From: an uncultured Saprospiraceae bacterium
GTDB lineage: Bacteria > Bacteroidota > Bacteroidia > Chitinophagales > Saprospiraceae
Direction of reading: 5' to 3'
Assembly (NCBI GenBank): GCA_937929945.1
Contig: CALFUK010000149.1
Location: forward strand, 1-55,830
Length of the DNA stretch: 55,830 nt
Part shown: one piece after another, positions 9,182-18,505 of the stretch
Position numbering within the stretch: position 1 is the first letter of the stretch
How the letters are laid out: every line of letters begins with the position of its first letter
Position numbers and translations under genes: made by a program
Notes under the pieces: model-generated
What the model saw: only the letters and a program-made list of their open reading frames with translations
Told to the model about the DNA's origin: nothing
Database searches by the model: none

Positions 9182-10765
9182 GTGAAGCACATTCTACAAA
9201 ATATCGATCAGGTGATTTGGAATGGCTGGATTATTATTCTGTGTATCATGTTATCCCATACAGGGTTTGGACAAGCCGAAATATGCAATAATGGAATAGA
9301 TGACGATAACGATCTGCTGATCGACATCAATGATGATGATTGTCGGTGTCAGGTATTCGAGCCTTTATCATTAATCCCTAATCCTTCTTTTGAAGACCGG
9401 AATTGTTGTCCGACAGATCGCAGCCAGCTGGACTGTGCGACTGATTGGATCCAGGCTTCGGCTCCGACTACAGATTTTATTCATGCTTGTGATTGGTTGG
9501 GCTGGCCACAGTTTCCGCCGCCTATGCCCTTTCCAGATGGAGATGGGATAATGGGCTTTCGGGATGGCCGGGTGCGGAGCTCGAATAATCCAGAGCCCTT
9601 TTGGAAAGAATATGCAGGAGCCTGTTTGTTGAGTCCGCTTATAGCAGATTCGTCCTATCGATTTCAGTTTGATTTAGGATTTGTGGATGATGAACAATCA
9701 CCTCCGATTGACATCTCTTTTTTCGGTACGCCCAGTTGTGATTTTTTACCTTTTGGAGGTTCGGACATTGCCTTTGGTTGTCCCTCTAATAGCCCCAACT
9801 GGAAAAAATTAGGAGAAATACGAGTGTCTGGAGACAATCAAAATGTGTGGGTGAATGCCGCTATTGATATTGTACCAGAAGAAGATATATACGCTATTGC
9901 CATAGGTCCAGATTGTCGCGCAGTCGATACACCAGTCAGTCTGTATTATTATTTTGACAATTTACTTTTGACAAACTTGGAATTTTTTGATTTGCAAATT
10001 TCTGAAGTATCACATCCTTGTCGAGCAGATTTTAGCTTGTCTGTTCCCTTTAATCCTGATTTGGAATATCAATGGTATTTAGGGGGTGTTGCTCTGGTCG
10101 GCGAGACCTTCTCGACATTAAGACAAAACTATGGTGAAGGATCCTATCAAATTAGGATTTTAGATGGACAAATTTGTAGAATATCAGCGGACTATGAATA
10201 TGTCATCCCAAGCTATTCCAGCCCTCTGTCAGTTGCCATTTGCCAAGGTGATGTGTACCGCTTTGGTGGTGTAGAGCTGTCTACTTCAGGTATGTATGAG
10301 AGCACGCTGAAGACAAATAATAATTGCGACAGCATGGTTCAATTGCGATTAGACGTCATTGGTGAAACATACGATACGGTCGAGGCGAGGATTATAGAAG
10401 GCGGGCAATTTGAGATTGCAGATGTTGTCTTTGAAGACATTGGTGAATATCCATTGACCTTAAGCTCATCTCTAGGCTGTGATAGTCTCGTCCTTCTTAG
10501 ATTAAATCATTTTACGGTTTTCATTCCTAATGCATTTAGTCCGAATGCAGACGGTGTCAATGATGCATTTTATCCCGTGGCGTCTGAAGGCCTAATCCAA
10601 TCCGTGGACATGAGGATATTTGATCGCTGGGGTAATTTGATGTTCGAAGGCTCAGAATGGAATGGTGGAGAAGTAGAGCAAAACGTATATGTATACATGA
10701 TCAATATCGATTTTGAAAATGGACAATCAAAAGCGTATCAGGGCACTGTCACAGTAGTGAAATAG
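9182..10765 (+). CDS. Secreted protein with type B T9SS (gliding-motility CHU_C-like) sorting domain
   Basis: A GTG start gives 527 residues with a signal peptide ending near HTGFGQ. Directly after it comes the acidic, cysteine-flanked segment EICNNGIDDDNDLLIDINDD, a calcium-loop-like module common in secreted Bacteroidota proteins. The middle (about 60-260) looks like a lectin/carbohydrate-binding jelly roll (NPSFEDRNCC ... YYFDNLLLTN), then Ig-like strands. The C-terminus FIPNAFSPNADGVNDAFYPV ... MRIFDRWGNLMFE ... WNGG is the classical CHU_C/type B sorting signal for type IX secretion. It is probably surface-attached or secreted. Confidence 0.85.
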   Translation: MKHILQNIDQVIWNGWIIILCIMLSHTGFGQAEICNNGIDDDNDLLIDINDDDCRCQVFEPLSLIPNPSFEDRNCCPTDRSQLDCATDWIQASAPTTDFIHACDWLGWPQFPPPMPFPDGDGIMGFRDGRVRSSNNPEPFWKEYAGACLLSPLIADSSYRFQFDLGFVDDEQSPPIDISFFGTPSCDFLPFGGSDIAFGCPSNSPNWKKLGEIRVSGDNQNVWVNAAIDIVPEEDIYAIAIGPDCRAVDTPVSLYYYFDNLLLTNLEFFDLQISEVSHPCRADFSLSVPFNPDLEYQWYLGGVALVGETFSTLRQNYGEGSYQIRILDGQICRISADYEYVIPSYSSPLSVAICQGDVYRFGGVELSTSGMYESTLKTNNNCDSMVQLRLDVIGETYDTVEARIIEGGQFEIADVVFEDIGEYPLTLSSSLGCDSLVLLRLNHFTVFIPNAFSPNADGVNDAFYPVASEGLIQSVDMRIFDRWGNLMFEGSEWNGGEVEQNVYVYMINIDFENGQSKAYQGTVTVVK

Positions 10766-10821
10766 CTGAGTAAAAGAAAGACGTCTGGGTGGAATGACTT
10801 TAGAATAAACTGATATCCTAT

Positions 10822-12573
10822 CTACTGTTTCGTAATCCGATATTGCAGCGTCTGGGACTTGTTCGAAAATCGAATCAGGTATACACCAGCAGCGAAATTA
10901 GACATGTCTACCGTATTATCAGTAGTGGGCTGGCTCATCATCTGCTTACCTTGTAAGTCAAATACAGTCAACACATCGAGTTCTTCAGCACCACTAAAGT
11001 GGAGTGTATTGTTAACTGGGTTAGGCCACAGCTCAATGTCATACTTCTGCATAAAGTCATCTTCAATCGATGTAGCTAGGGCCTCAAAAGCTCTGAATTC
11101 TGTGAGGCTTACCCAAGGGCCATCATAGCTGTCAGCACCTGTGACACTTAGTTTTATGTAGCGACCTTGTGCTGCTGGGAAGATATCGACAATCGGATTG
11201 GATGCTGTGCCTGGTGCATTATTTTGGCTTCGATCGACTAGCTCTGTATATATTCCTTCTTCAGTATCGGATACAGATATGGAGTATTGATACGCTCTGT
11301 CTTCGTAGCAGACGACTTCTGTTCGGCCTAGAGAGTATACCTCGCCCAAATCTATTATGGCTGTTTGTGGAAATCCAGAAACGGACCATCGTGTTGAGGT
11401 GAGACCATCGACTAAATTACTAATGTCATTGTCTCCATCATGTACTCCTGTACCCGTACTTAATTTTTCTAAAGCCAGATTGGGCCCTTCTGCATCTGGA
11501 ATGACCCTTATGTGACTCGTGGCTGTATATTGACCGTCATCTGTTGTGACGGTGATAGTGGCAGTGCCAGGTGACAACCCAGTGACCTCACCGCTTTCAT
11601 TGACCTCGACGACTGAATCATCAGAACTGAGGTAAGTCATACCATTATTTGTAGCGAATGATGGGATGACATCTCCGTCCAGCTGAACGCTTGCTCCTAT
11701 TGATAAGGCTAGGGTATCAGGAGACAATGAGACGCCTGTGACCGCGACGATTTTGTCTTCATGAGTAGCAAAAAAATCATACACCAAGACTTCTCCATAG
11801 TTATTCGCATCACCAGCAGCACTGCCTTCTCGTTCGGCATTACTCTGGGTGTAGTTACCCACTCTAAAATAGGCATCACCATAGTTTAGATCCATCACGT
11901 AGTCGTTCTCTCCATCTCTGATTAAGTAATCTGAGGCATCACCGCTATTATAAGCGCTTAGCAAACGTCCGTCATCGGAGTAATAGCAATAATGCTTGCC
12001 ATCAACAACGATAAAGATAACTTCATGAACCGTGCCCAGTAGATAATCTCTGGTGATCGTGAGGTGATCTCTCAATACACGACCATTGAATGATAAAAAT
12101 AAGTGCTTGTCCTCTAATCGAAGCACCATAGCATCATCGATGCCCTCGTCTTTATTTCCATGTATCTGAGTTGCGACTAAGTGAGATTTGATAATCGGTA
12201 AGTGTGTGATGGCCTGTTTGACATAGATCACATGGGTGCCCTCTGTGGTCCAGAATATATCACGGCTGCCATCTGCTTCTCGCTCTCTTAACTCAGAGCG
12301 AATAAAACTGGAGTTAGGTGTCGTCCCATTGTCATTTCTGATCGGCGTCCTGAATACAATCGCATTTCCAGTATCATTCACATAAAAGAACTCATTATTT
12401 GGCTCGTCACATAAGGTCTTATCCTCTTCGCCAGTGGGATAGGTGATTTTCCATTGCTTGCAGTTAGCCATCAGCTCAGCAGGTATCTGCGCTATTGCTG
12501 GATGTAACAAACAGCCTGTCATCAATAAGAGACCAACCAGTAAACTGTGAATTGCTTTGCGCTTTTGTACCAT
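10822..12573 (-). CDS. PL7 alginate lyase with Ig-like, discoidin (CBM32-like) and T9SS type A domains
   Basis: A 583-residue secreted enzyme. Signal peptide at about 1-29; PL7 (alginate lyase 2) catalytic domain at about 30-275 with the three family signatures RSELRER, QIHG and YFRVGNYTQS, which supply the catalytic Arg, Gln/His and Tyr. A bacterial Ig-like (BIG2) domain at about 278-358 (VTGVSLSPDTLALSIGAS ... GLSPGTATITVTT) is followed by an F5/8-type-C discoidin-like carbohydrate-binding domain at about 365-500, and a Por secretion tail at about 510-583 (WPNPVNNTLHFSG ... GVYLIRF). It should cleave alginate by beta-elimination outside the cell. No other alginate genes are adjacent, so it is a lone lyase here. 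Confidence 0.9.
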   Translation of the reverse strand: MVQKRKAIHSLLVGLLLMTGCLLHPAIAQIPAELMANCKQWKITYPTGEEDKTLCDEPNNEFFYVNDTGNAIVFRTPIRNDNGTTPNSSFIRSELREREADGSRDIFWTTEGTHVIYVKQAITHLPIIKSHLVATQIHGNKDEGIDDAMVLRLEDKHLFLSFNGRVLRDHLTITRDYLLGTVHEVIFIVVDGKHYCYYSDDGRLLSAYNSGDASDYLIRDGENDYVMDLNYGDAYFRVGNYTQSNAEREGSAAGDANNYGEVLVYDFFATHEDKIVAVTGVSLSPDTLALSIGASVQLDGDVIPSFATNNGMTYLSSDDSVVEVNESGEVTGLSPGTATITVTTDDGQYTATSHIRVIPDAEGPNLALEKLSTGTGVHDGDNDISNLVDGLTSTRWSVSGFPQTAIIDLGEVYSLGRTEVVCYEDRAYQYSISVSDTEEGIYTELVDRSQNNAPGTASNPIVDIFPAAQGRYIKLSVTGADSYDGPWVSLTEFRAFEALATSIEDDFMQKYDIELWPNPVNNTLHFSGAEELDVLTVFDLQGKQMMSQPTTDNTVDMSNFAAGVYLIRFSNKSQTLQYRITKQ

Positions 12574-12802
12574 ATGATAGACCAGACTTAAGACTAAAAG
12601 TAGTGATTTATCTAGCTATCCTGATATAGAATGTAAAACGAGAGATCAGAGATACCTTCAGTCCTGATAAAATGAATTGAGGTAGATGACTCCATTAGCC
12701 CTGGTACATGAAGACTTGAAACAACGATCACTGGCCAGTAAGTCTTACTAATCATGGGCTAAAAGGCGTCACGCCCTCTATCCATATGCTTGTCATAAAG
12801 AC

Positions 12803-13657
12803 CTAGCTATCGGAGAATAGCTTTGGCTTACCATTTTTGTACTCTTTGTATTTCTGATGTAATTCATTGTACTTATTCTGAAATGACTCAAGCTTCTTCC
12901 GCATGTTTTCCATCATGATCTTATCACCATTACGAAGATCAGTGATGTTTTGGAGTTGTTCCTTAGCGGGCGCCTGATCCTTTTTGAGCGCAGCTAGTTC
13001 GTGATGTGCATCGAAGTGCTTTTGCTCCCAGTAGGATACGTCTGTTTCGAGCTTTTTATTCTTGGCATTGGCTCTTCTTAGGTCTCGGCTTACTTCTTTG
13101 AATCGTTCGATCTTTTCCACCTGCGCCTCGAGCTTGACATTAAGCTCCTTACTCTCCTTGATTGCTCTGATCGCCTTAGCCTTATATTCATCTCTGTCCT
13201 TCTCTGCACGCTGCACCAGTGCTGACCATTCTTTACTTTCTTTGTTATTAGCGCTGTATTTTTCTTTTAGCTTATTGTGCACATCTTGCAGCTGCTCCTT
13301 ATCTCTCTTTATTCTTTCCAGCTCTAATGTGAGGCTTTCCACCCGCTTATTCAGCTCGGCTATCTCCACCCGCATCGCCTCTTGCGTAGACTCGGCAGTG
13401 CTCTTCATCTCACCTAAGTCAGATTCTAGAGCGGTGGCTTTTCGCTGCCATGTATCCCTGTTGTCTGCGGTCTGCTTTAGCTTGCCGTCTGCTTTTTTAA
13501 GTTTTTTCTGAGCTGTATCCAGTTCTGCTGCTGCCTCCTCGTACTGCGACTTGTAGTCTATTTTATTCCGGTTAGAGATAAGATAATTGAGCAGCATACC
13601 TAAGATCAGGAAGACGATTGCTGCGAAAATGATCGTGATGATTGAGAGTTGGTACAT
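12803..13657 (-). CDS. Membrane-anchored long coiled-coil protein
   Basis: 284 residues. One N-terminal membrane helix at about 6-26 (IITIIFAAIVFLILGMLLNYL), then about 230 residues of nearly uninterrupted charged heptad coiled coil (Lys/Glu/Gln/Ala-rich) and a short tail. No enzymatic motif. It could be a scaffold or a RmuC/TolA-like spacer, but no family is recognised. The opposite strand also has a long open frame here, a by-product of biased codons. Confidence 0.75.
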   Translation of the reverse strand: MYQLSIITIIFAAIVFLILGMLLNYLISNRNKIDYKSQYEEAAAELDTAQKKLKKADGKLKQTADNRDTWQRKATALESDLGEMKSTAESTQEAMRVEIAELNKRVESLTLELERIKRDKEQLQDVHNKLKEKYSANNKESKEWSALVQRAEKDRDEYKAKAIRAIKESKELNVKLEAQVEKIERFKEVSRDLRRANAKNKKLETDVSYWEQKHFDAHHELAALKKDQAPAKEQLQNITDLRNGDKIMMENMRKKLESFQNKYNELHQKYKEYKNGKPKLFSDS

Positions 13658-13881
13658 AGATAATTCGACGGTGAATGTTATGAATAAATCTGTCGCTGCA
13701 TGACCGACATGTTACATACTTAAGACTCTCATAAAGGCTAATGTCACAGTTATTTAGAAGGTGCTGTCATTTTTTTTGTCATTTGCTATTTGCATCCGCT
13801 CAGGGGAGTAAAGAAGGTCGCAGAAGATACTCTGAGATTGTGTATTATTGTCATCCAGTCAAAACCTAAAACTTCGAAGAA

Positions 13882-14277
13882 ATGACCAATCAAATCAATC
13901 CTACTAAAGAATCTATAAAAGCACTGGCTGCATCATATCCTAAGGACACACCTGTCACCATGCTCAATATCCTTCGCTTTAAAGAACAAGTGGATGATGG
14001 CAGTGAGAGTGGACTGTCAGCTTATCGGCGCTATGGTGCCCAGGCACAGACACATGTCAAAAAGGTGGGGGCTAAGGTCATCTGGGCGGGAGAGGTCATG
14101 CACACCGTCATTGGTGATGCAGCCCATCAGCCGCATCAGATACTCTTGGTCGAGTATCCCTCTGTGGATCACTTTCTTAAGATGGTGCTGAGTGAGGAAT
14201 ATCAGGCCATCACCCATGATCGCACGATGGCGCTCGAATATGGCGGTCTGCTGGCCTGCCAGAAATTAGCGAAATAA
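13882..14277 (+). CDS. DUF1330 family protein
   Basis: 131 residues with a ferredoxin-like alpha+beta dimer fold of the DUF1330 type: VTMLNILRFKEQ, then YRRYGAQAQTHVKKVGAKVIWAGEV and a final ILLVEYPSVDHFLKMVLSEEYQAITHDRTMALE. Cytoplasmic, no signal. Family members resemble small monooxygenase/dimeric alpha-beta-barrel proteins, but no activity is established. It is monocistronic. Confidence 0.85.
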   Translation: MTNQINPTKESIKALAASYPKDTPVTMLNILRFKEQVDDGSESGLSAYRRYGAQAQTHVKKVGAKVIWAGEVMHTVIGDAAHQPHQILLVEYPSVDHFLKMVLSEEYQAITHDRTMALEYGGLLACQKLAK

Positions 14278-14443
14278 GGACTAGCTGGTCTTGTCTCTGG
14301 GGTTAGCCTGAGCTTGCAGCAGCGGCCGATATGTGACATAGGCTTTACTTGCGAAGGACATGACTGGTAGATTATCGCGCTTTGGGAGATGGTATACCCT
14401 GATCTGATATCAGCTTCGCTTTATTTTAGTTAAGTTGAAGATC

Positions 14444-15841
14444 ATGATTCGCTTATTTACTAAGTTTTTGATGCTTCTGCTATTACTTATTAGTCATAGT
14501 CTACTGTCACAAGATCAGCATCAGATTGATCATGCCAATGGTGGTGCGTATGCATTTACGCAAGCGGCGCCCTGTCTATCAGCTGCTAAGCGTGGTGCAC
14601 TTAAGGCCAGCATCAAATCTCGAATACAGAAACTTCATCAAGACGGAAAACTGCGGAAATCTCTGGCAGGTAGCTTGGTCAGTCTGGATCCACCCATCAG
14701 AAAAGCTGCGAATCAGACGAGTCAGCACTTCTATGCCATTCGAAATTTTGTTGATCACGATCCTCTCGCGACTGGTTCACAATTTGGGTCATCTAATCTG
14801 GATTATAACTGTGGAGTCAGAACTTATGATAGCTCTAGTGGCTATAATCATCAGGGCACTGATTTTTGCAGCTGGCCATTTCCATGGCATGCTTATGAGA
14901 ATGATCTCATGGAAGTAGTCGCTGCCGCAGCTGGTCAGATCATCGGCATCGATGATGGCAATGCGGATGACAACTGCGACTGCATCAATAACTTTGACTC
15001 ATGGAATGCCATATACATCAGACACGCTGATGGCTCAGTCGCCTGGTATGGGCACCTCAAAAAAGGGATCACTAAGACAGTCGGCCAGATGGTGCAGCAA
15101 GGCGAATACCTCGGTGTCGTCGGGAGTTCAGGCTGCTCGACTGACCCACACTTACATTTTGAAGTTTATGATGCAGGAGGTAGCTTAATTGATCCCTTTG
15201 GTGGTAATTGTAATGCAATGAATAGCCAGTCCTGGTGGACAGCGCAGGAGAATTATTATGTGCCTCGCATCAATGCACTATTGACTCATTATCTCCCTCC
15301 AATATTTGGCTGTCCAGCGCTGAATGAGTCAACCCATTTTTCTGATTGCTTTCATCCCGGAGAAAGAATTTACATCGCTGCTTACTTTCGGGATCAACTA
15401 AGCGCATCGCTGACTAATCTGCGCATCAGGCGCCCCAATGGCAGCCTGCAAAACTCATGGAATCACAGTTCTCCCCAGTACTACAGTTTCTCTTATTGGT
15501 ATTGGTACATCGATCTGCCATTTAGTGAAGCTTCTGGAGAATGGACTGTAGAAGCAGATTATCAAGGGGTGACTTACGAGCACAAATTCGAATACACTGC
15601 TGGTGAATGCAGCTGCCAGACGGAGCATGCACTCACGAGTGGTACCAGGCTTTCTGGCGGGCTAAGCGCAGCCAGAAAGTATGAGGTGGCTGGTGAGATC
15701 GAATCCAAGCAGACGATCTCGACGGGACCAAGCTCTGTAGATGTGATCTATGATGCTGGACAAAGTATCAGTCTATTGTCTGGATTTGAGCTGCGTTCTG
15801 GCGTGGTATTTAGCGCTCTAGTAGGAGGCTGCAGTCCTTAG
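14444..15841 (+). CDS. Secreted M23 (LytM-type) zinc metallopeptidase
   Basis: Start taken at the ATG at 14444, giving 465 residues; an in-frame TTG nine bases earlier is possible. A signal peptide (about 1-22, ending LLSQ) precedes an M23 domain at about 85-255. Zinc-site motifs are visible: NHQGTDF (HxxxD), a WYGHL strand and DPHLHFEVYD (HLH). M23 enzymes cut peptidoglycan cross-bridges or glycine-rich peptides in the cell envelope. The last 60 residues (VIYDAGQSISLLSGFELRSG ... GGCSP) resemble a short C-terminal module common in Bacteroidota exported proteins that ends in Gly-Cys. The gene stands alone. Confidence 0.88.
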   Translation: MIRLFTKFLMLLLLLISHSLLSQDQHQIDHANGGAYAFTQAAPCLSAAKRGALKASIKSRIQKLHQDGKLRKSLAGSLVSLDPPIRKAANQTSQHFYAIRNFVDHDPLATGSQFGSSNLDYNCGVRTYDSSSGYNHQGTDFCSWPFPWHAYENDLMEVVAAAAGQIIGIDDGNADDNCDCINNFDSWNAIYIRHADGSVAWYGHLKKGITKTVGQMVQQGEYLGVVGSSGCSTDPHLHFEVYDAGGSLIDPFGGNCNAMNSQSWWTAQENYYVPRINALLTHYLPPIFGCPALNESTHFSDCFHPGERIYIAAYFRDQLSASLTNLRIRRPNGSLQNSWNHSSPQYYSFSYWYWYIDLPFSEASGEWTVEADYQGVTYEHKFEYTAGECSCQTEHALTSGTRLSGGLSAARKYEVAGEIESKQTISTGPSSVDVIYDAGQSISLLSGFELRSGVVFSALVGGCSP

Positions 15842-15918
15842 TTGACCCGTGAAGACTCGAAATGCTTGTCTCTTACTTTTATGGAAATTAATCACTAAGC
15901 ATTCAGCATTAAAGATCA

Positions 15919-16275
15919 TTATCCATACAGTCGGTGATCAAATATCCGAGAGATGACAATGGCGACAAGAGCGATCACAGAAATCATACCTCCTCCATCA
16001 GCCGCATGATGATGAGCTGCATAAGCTAATACTGCATCAAAGAAGAATCCGGCATAGGCCCACTCTTTGAGCATCCGAGACTGCTTGCTGAGGATGGCGA
16101 TGATCCCCAGTATCTTGATGGCTGCGAGCGGAGCTACCAGCCAGCCTGGAAATCCAAGCTTGGGAAAATAAGCTACAATGCCCTCATAACTCATAATATA
16201 CATGCCTGCGGAATAGGCGAAAACGAGGCACATGATTCCAGTAGAGATCCAATAAATGACTTTATTCCAATTCAT
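15919..16275 (-). CDS. DoxX-like four-helix membrane protein
   Basis: 118 residues with four predicted membrane helices. The pattern IMCLVFAYSAGMYIM, then YFPKLGFPGWLVAPLAAIKILGIIAIL and a His-rich loop AAHHHAADGGG between helices 3 and 4, fits the DoxX-like family. Function unknown. A second DoxX-like gene lies at 23325 but is only distantly similar. Confidence 0.75.
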   Translation of the reverse strand: MNWNKVIYWISTGIMCLVFAYSAGMYIMSYEGIVAYFPKLGFPGWLVAPLAAIKILGIIAILSKQSRMLKEWAYAGFFFDAVLAYAAHHHAADGGGMISVIALVAIVISRIFDHRLYG

Positions 16276-16405
16276 AGAAGCTGATTTAGCGTTTAATTAA
16301 GGTCGCTTGAGAAGACATCACTCTCCCAAATACGGTGACTAAAGATAATCATCTTGGCATCAGCGCATGAATAAAATGGATGTCATTGCTTACTGGGGGA
16401 CAGTT

Positions 16406-16960
16406 CTATTTTACTTTTTTGGGATTATCACTGAGGAAGCTATTCCAGTTCTTGTAGCGCTTCTCGCCAGTTTGGATTCGGCTGCCTTGATTGTAGTGTG
16501 TGTAGGCAGCTGCCAGCGCATCTGTGGAGTCTAGTTGTTTTAGATTCAGTTTGATCTTCAGAAGGTTCTGCAGCATGGCAGCTACTTGCTCCTTAGAGGC
16601 ATTGCCATTACCCGTGATGGATACCTTGATCTTCTTAGGCGAGTACTCAGTGATCTCCAGGCCCATGGTGATGCCAGCAGCGATAGCTACGCCCTGCGCT
16701 CTGCCCAGCTTCAGCATGGACTGCACATTCTTACCAAAGAAGGGCGCCTCGATGGCCATGGATTGAGGCAGGTAGACCTCTATGATATCCTGCAGCTGCA
16801 GATAGATTTCTTTCAGTTTCGTTTGGTGATCTTTGAAGCTGCTGAGATTGATGATGCCAATGGCGGGGACAGTCAGTTTGGGTCCATCCACAGTCAGAAT
16901 CGAATAGCCCAAAATATTAGTCCCGGGATCTACACCTAATATATTATACTTTTCTGCCAT
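16406..16960 (-). CDS. ruvC: Crossover junction endodeoxyribonuclease RuvC
   Basis: About 184 residues; the start is taken at MAEKYNILGVDPG, and an in-frame ATG three codons upstream is also possible. The Holliday-junction resolvase acts with RuvAB in recombination repair. The RNase H-like acidic residues are present: the first in GVDPGTNILGY, the second in AIEAPFFGKN, and the C-terminal pair in QLDSTDALAAAYTHY. The basic loop KKIKVSITGNGNASKEQV is also conserved. Length is normal. It diverges from the MtfA-like gene at 17020. Confidence 0.96.
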   Translation of the reverse strand: MAEKYNILGVDPGTNILGYSILTVDGPKLTVPAIGIINLSSFKDHQTKLKEIYLQLQDIIEVYLPQSMAIEAPFFGKNVQSMLKLGRAQGVAIAAGITMGLEITEYSPKKIKVSITGNGNASKEQVAAMLQNLLKIKLNLKQLDSTDALAAAYTHYNQGSRIQTGEKRYKNWNSFLSDNPKKVK

Positions 16961-17019
16961 ATTTGCCATAAAAGTAATCTAATCGGCAGACATAGCGTTA
17001 GCTTAGAATCAACTATCAT

Positions 17020-17865
17020 ATGCAGATTCATTCATTTACCAGATTCGTCGCTTTCCCCTTTATTGTGGCTGCAGGCTATGTGATGTATCAGAACACGGTG
17101 GATTATTATTTTTCTGAAAGCTATTCTTGGTTGCTATTACCTCTAATCGTGATCTTAGTAGCCCTGTATATTTTATCGCCTCAGATTGATTTCTGGTGGC
17201 ACCAGAAGTATCCGATTAAGCTGGACAGTCGCATCGTAGCTTGGCTCCAAGAGCGGTCATCATTTTACCAAAACCTGTCAGATCAGAATCGTGCAAAATT
17301 CGAAAAGCGCCTCAGTCTCTTTTTAGAATCTAAGGAGTTTTTTCTGATGTCTCCAGAAAAAATTGAGATGCCAGAGGATATGAAAGCCATCATTGCCACT
17401 AATGCCATCCAGCTGAGTTTTCATCAGGATGATTACTTGTTTGGGGGCTTTGATCGAATTGTGGCTTATCCACACCCATTTCCGACACCATACTATAAAC
17501 ACCTGCATACCGTAGAGACAGAAGAAGTGGATGGTGTCGTCCTCCTGTGCATCGAGTATGTGGTGAATGGCATGACCGTAGCTGATGAATATAACATAGC
17601 TCTGCACGCATTTGCTGAAGCTTATTTAGAAAAATCTAAAAGCGAGGATGCACTGCAAGTCGCTGCCTCTGACACTATTCATTTAGAATCTATATCGAGT
17701 ATTTCCACGGATAAAATTAAAAAGACGATTGGTTTTGATCAGGTGGATCTTCGTCTGGTCGCCATTCATCACTATATCAAGTACCCCCAAAATTTCGAAA
17801 GTACACTACCCGAATTATACGAACAGGTATCAAGTTTATTGATCGATAAAGATCCTGGAGCTTAG
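17020..17865 (+). CDS. MtfA-like zinc-peptidase homologue with a degenerate active site
   Basis: 281 residues. Two N-terminal membrane helices (about 5-28 and 36-52) are followed by a soluble MtfA/DUF980-like domain (RIVAWLQERSSFYQNLSDQNRAKFEKRLSLFL ... FGGFDRIVAYPHPFPT). In the family the zinc-binding and catalytic motif is HExxH (for example HEFAH). At the matching position this protein reads LHAFAEAY, so the catalytic Glu is Ala and the second His is Glu. It is therefore probably not a peptidase, and may keep a binding or regulatory role. The gene is intact with normal codon use and is followed 39 bases later by the Nudix gene. Confidence 0.7.
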   Translation: MQIHSFTRFVAFPFIVAAGYVMYQNTVDYYFSESYSWLLLPLIVILVALYILSPQIDFWWHQKYPIKLDSRIVAWLQERSSFYQNLSDQNRAKFEKRLSLFLESKEFFLMSPEKIEMPEDMKAIIATNAIQLSFHQDDYLFGGFDRIVAYPHPFPTPYYKHLHTVETEEVDGVVLLCIEYVVNGMTVADEYNIALHAFAEAYLEKSKSEDALQVAASDTIHLESISSISTDKIKKTIGFDQVDLRLVAIHHYIKYPQNFESTLPELYEQVSSLLIDKDPGA

Positions 17866-17904
17866 GTATAGACTGATAGAAATAGAATTACAAAATGTAA
17901 ATAA

Positions 17905-18465
17905 ATGAAAACGGAAAGCTCATCAAGCCAGAATAAGTGGCAGCTAAAATCATCGAAAGAAGTCTATGACAATGCCTGGATCAGGGTGGAGCATGATGAG
18001 GTCATCACCCCCACGGGTACGGATGGTGTCTACGGCAGGATCCACTTTAAGAATAAGGCGATAGCCATCATTCCCATCGATAATGAGCTGAATACTTGGA
18101 TCGTCGGTCAGTATCGATACACCCTGAAAGAATACAGCTGGGAGCTGCCTATGGGTGGGGGGCCAGTCGGCGAAGATATCTTAGCATCAGCACAGCGCGA
18201 GCTACAGGAGGAGACGGGCATCACAGCTGATCAATGGACTCAGATACTCAGGCTCCACACCTCTAACTGTGTGTGTGATGAAGAAGCATTTGTCTACGTC
18301 GCGGAGAGTCTGTCATTCGGAGAGACATCTTTCGATGAGACGGAGGACCTAGCGATTAAGAAGCTGCCCTTCTCAGAGCTGGTGCAGATGTGTATGGATG
18401 GCCAGATCACGGATGCGATCACGGTAGCGGGCGTTTTGGCCTACGAAAGAATATTAGCGGGCTGA
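17905..18465 (+). CDS. Nudix hydrolase, ADP-ribose pyrophosphatase type
   Basis: 186 residues. The Nudix box GGPVGEDILASAQRELQEET and the following Gly-Ile match Gx5Ex7REUxEExGU completely. The N-terminal beta sheet (YDNAWIRVEHDEVITPTG ... GRIHFKNKAIAIIPI) is typical of the ADP-sugar pyrophosphatase branch. It probably hydrolyses ADP-ribose or related nucleoside diphosphate sugars in the cytoplasm. Exact substrate not decidable. Confidence 0.9.
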   Translation: MKTESSSSQNKWQLKSSKEVYDNAWIRVEHDEVITPTGTDGVYGRIHFKNKAIAIIPIDNELNTWIVGQYRYTLKEYSWELPMGGGPVGEDILASAQRELQEETGITADQWTQILRLHTSNCVCDEEAFVYVAESLSFGETSFDETEDLAIKKLPFSELVQMCMDGQITDAITVAGVLAYERILAG

Positions 18466-18505
18466 TCAGGCGAATTTTGTTGTCACATTTATTATGTGCT
18501 TGATG

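Noticed and set aside
13062-13511. Plus-strand open frame opposite the coiled-coil gene
   Set aside because: Its Ser/Leu-rich composition is the mirror of Lys/Glu/Gln codons on the real strand; no start context or family.
16524-16939. Plus-strand open frames over ruvC
   Set aside because: They lie entirely antisense to a clear ruvC with all catalytic residues.
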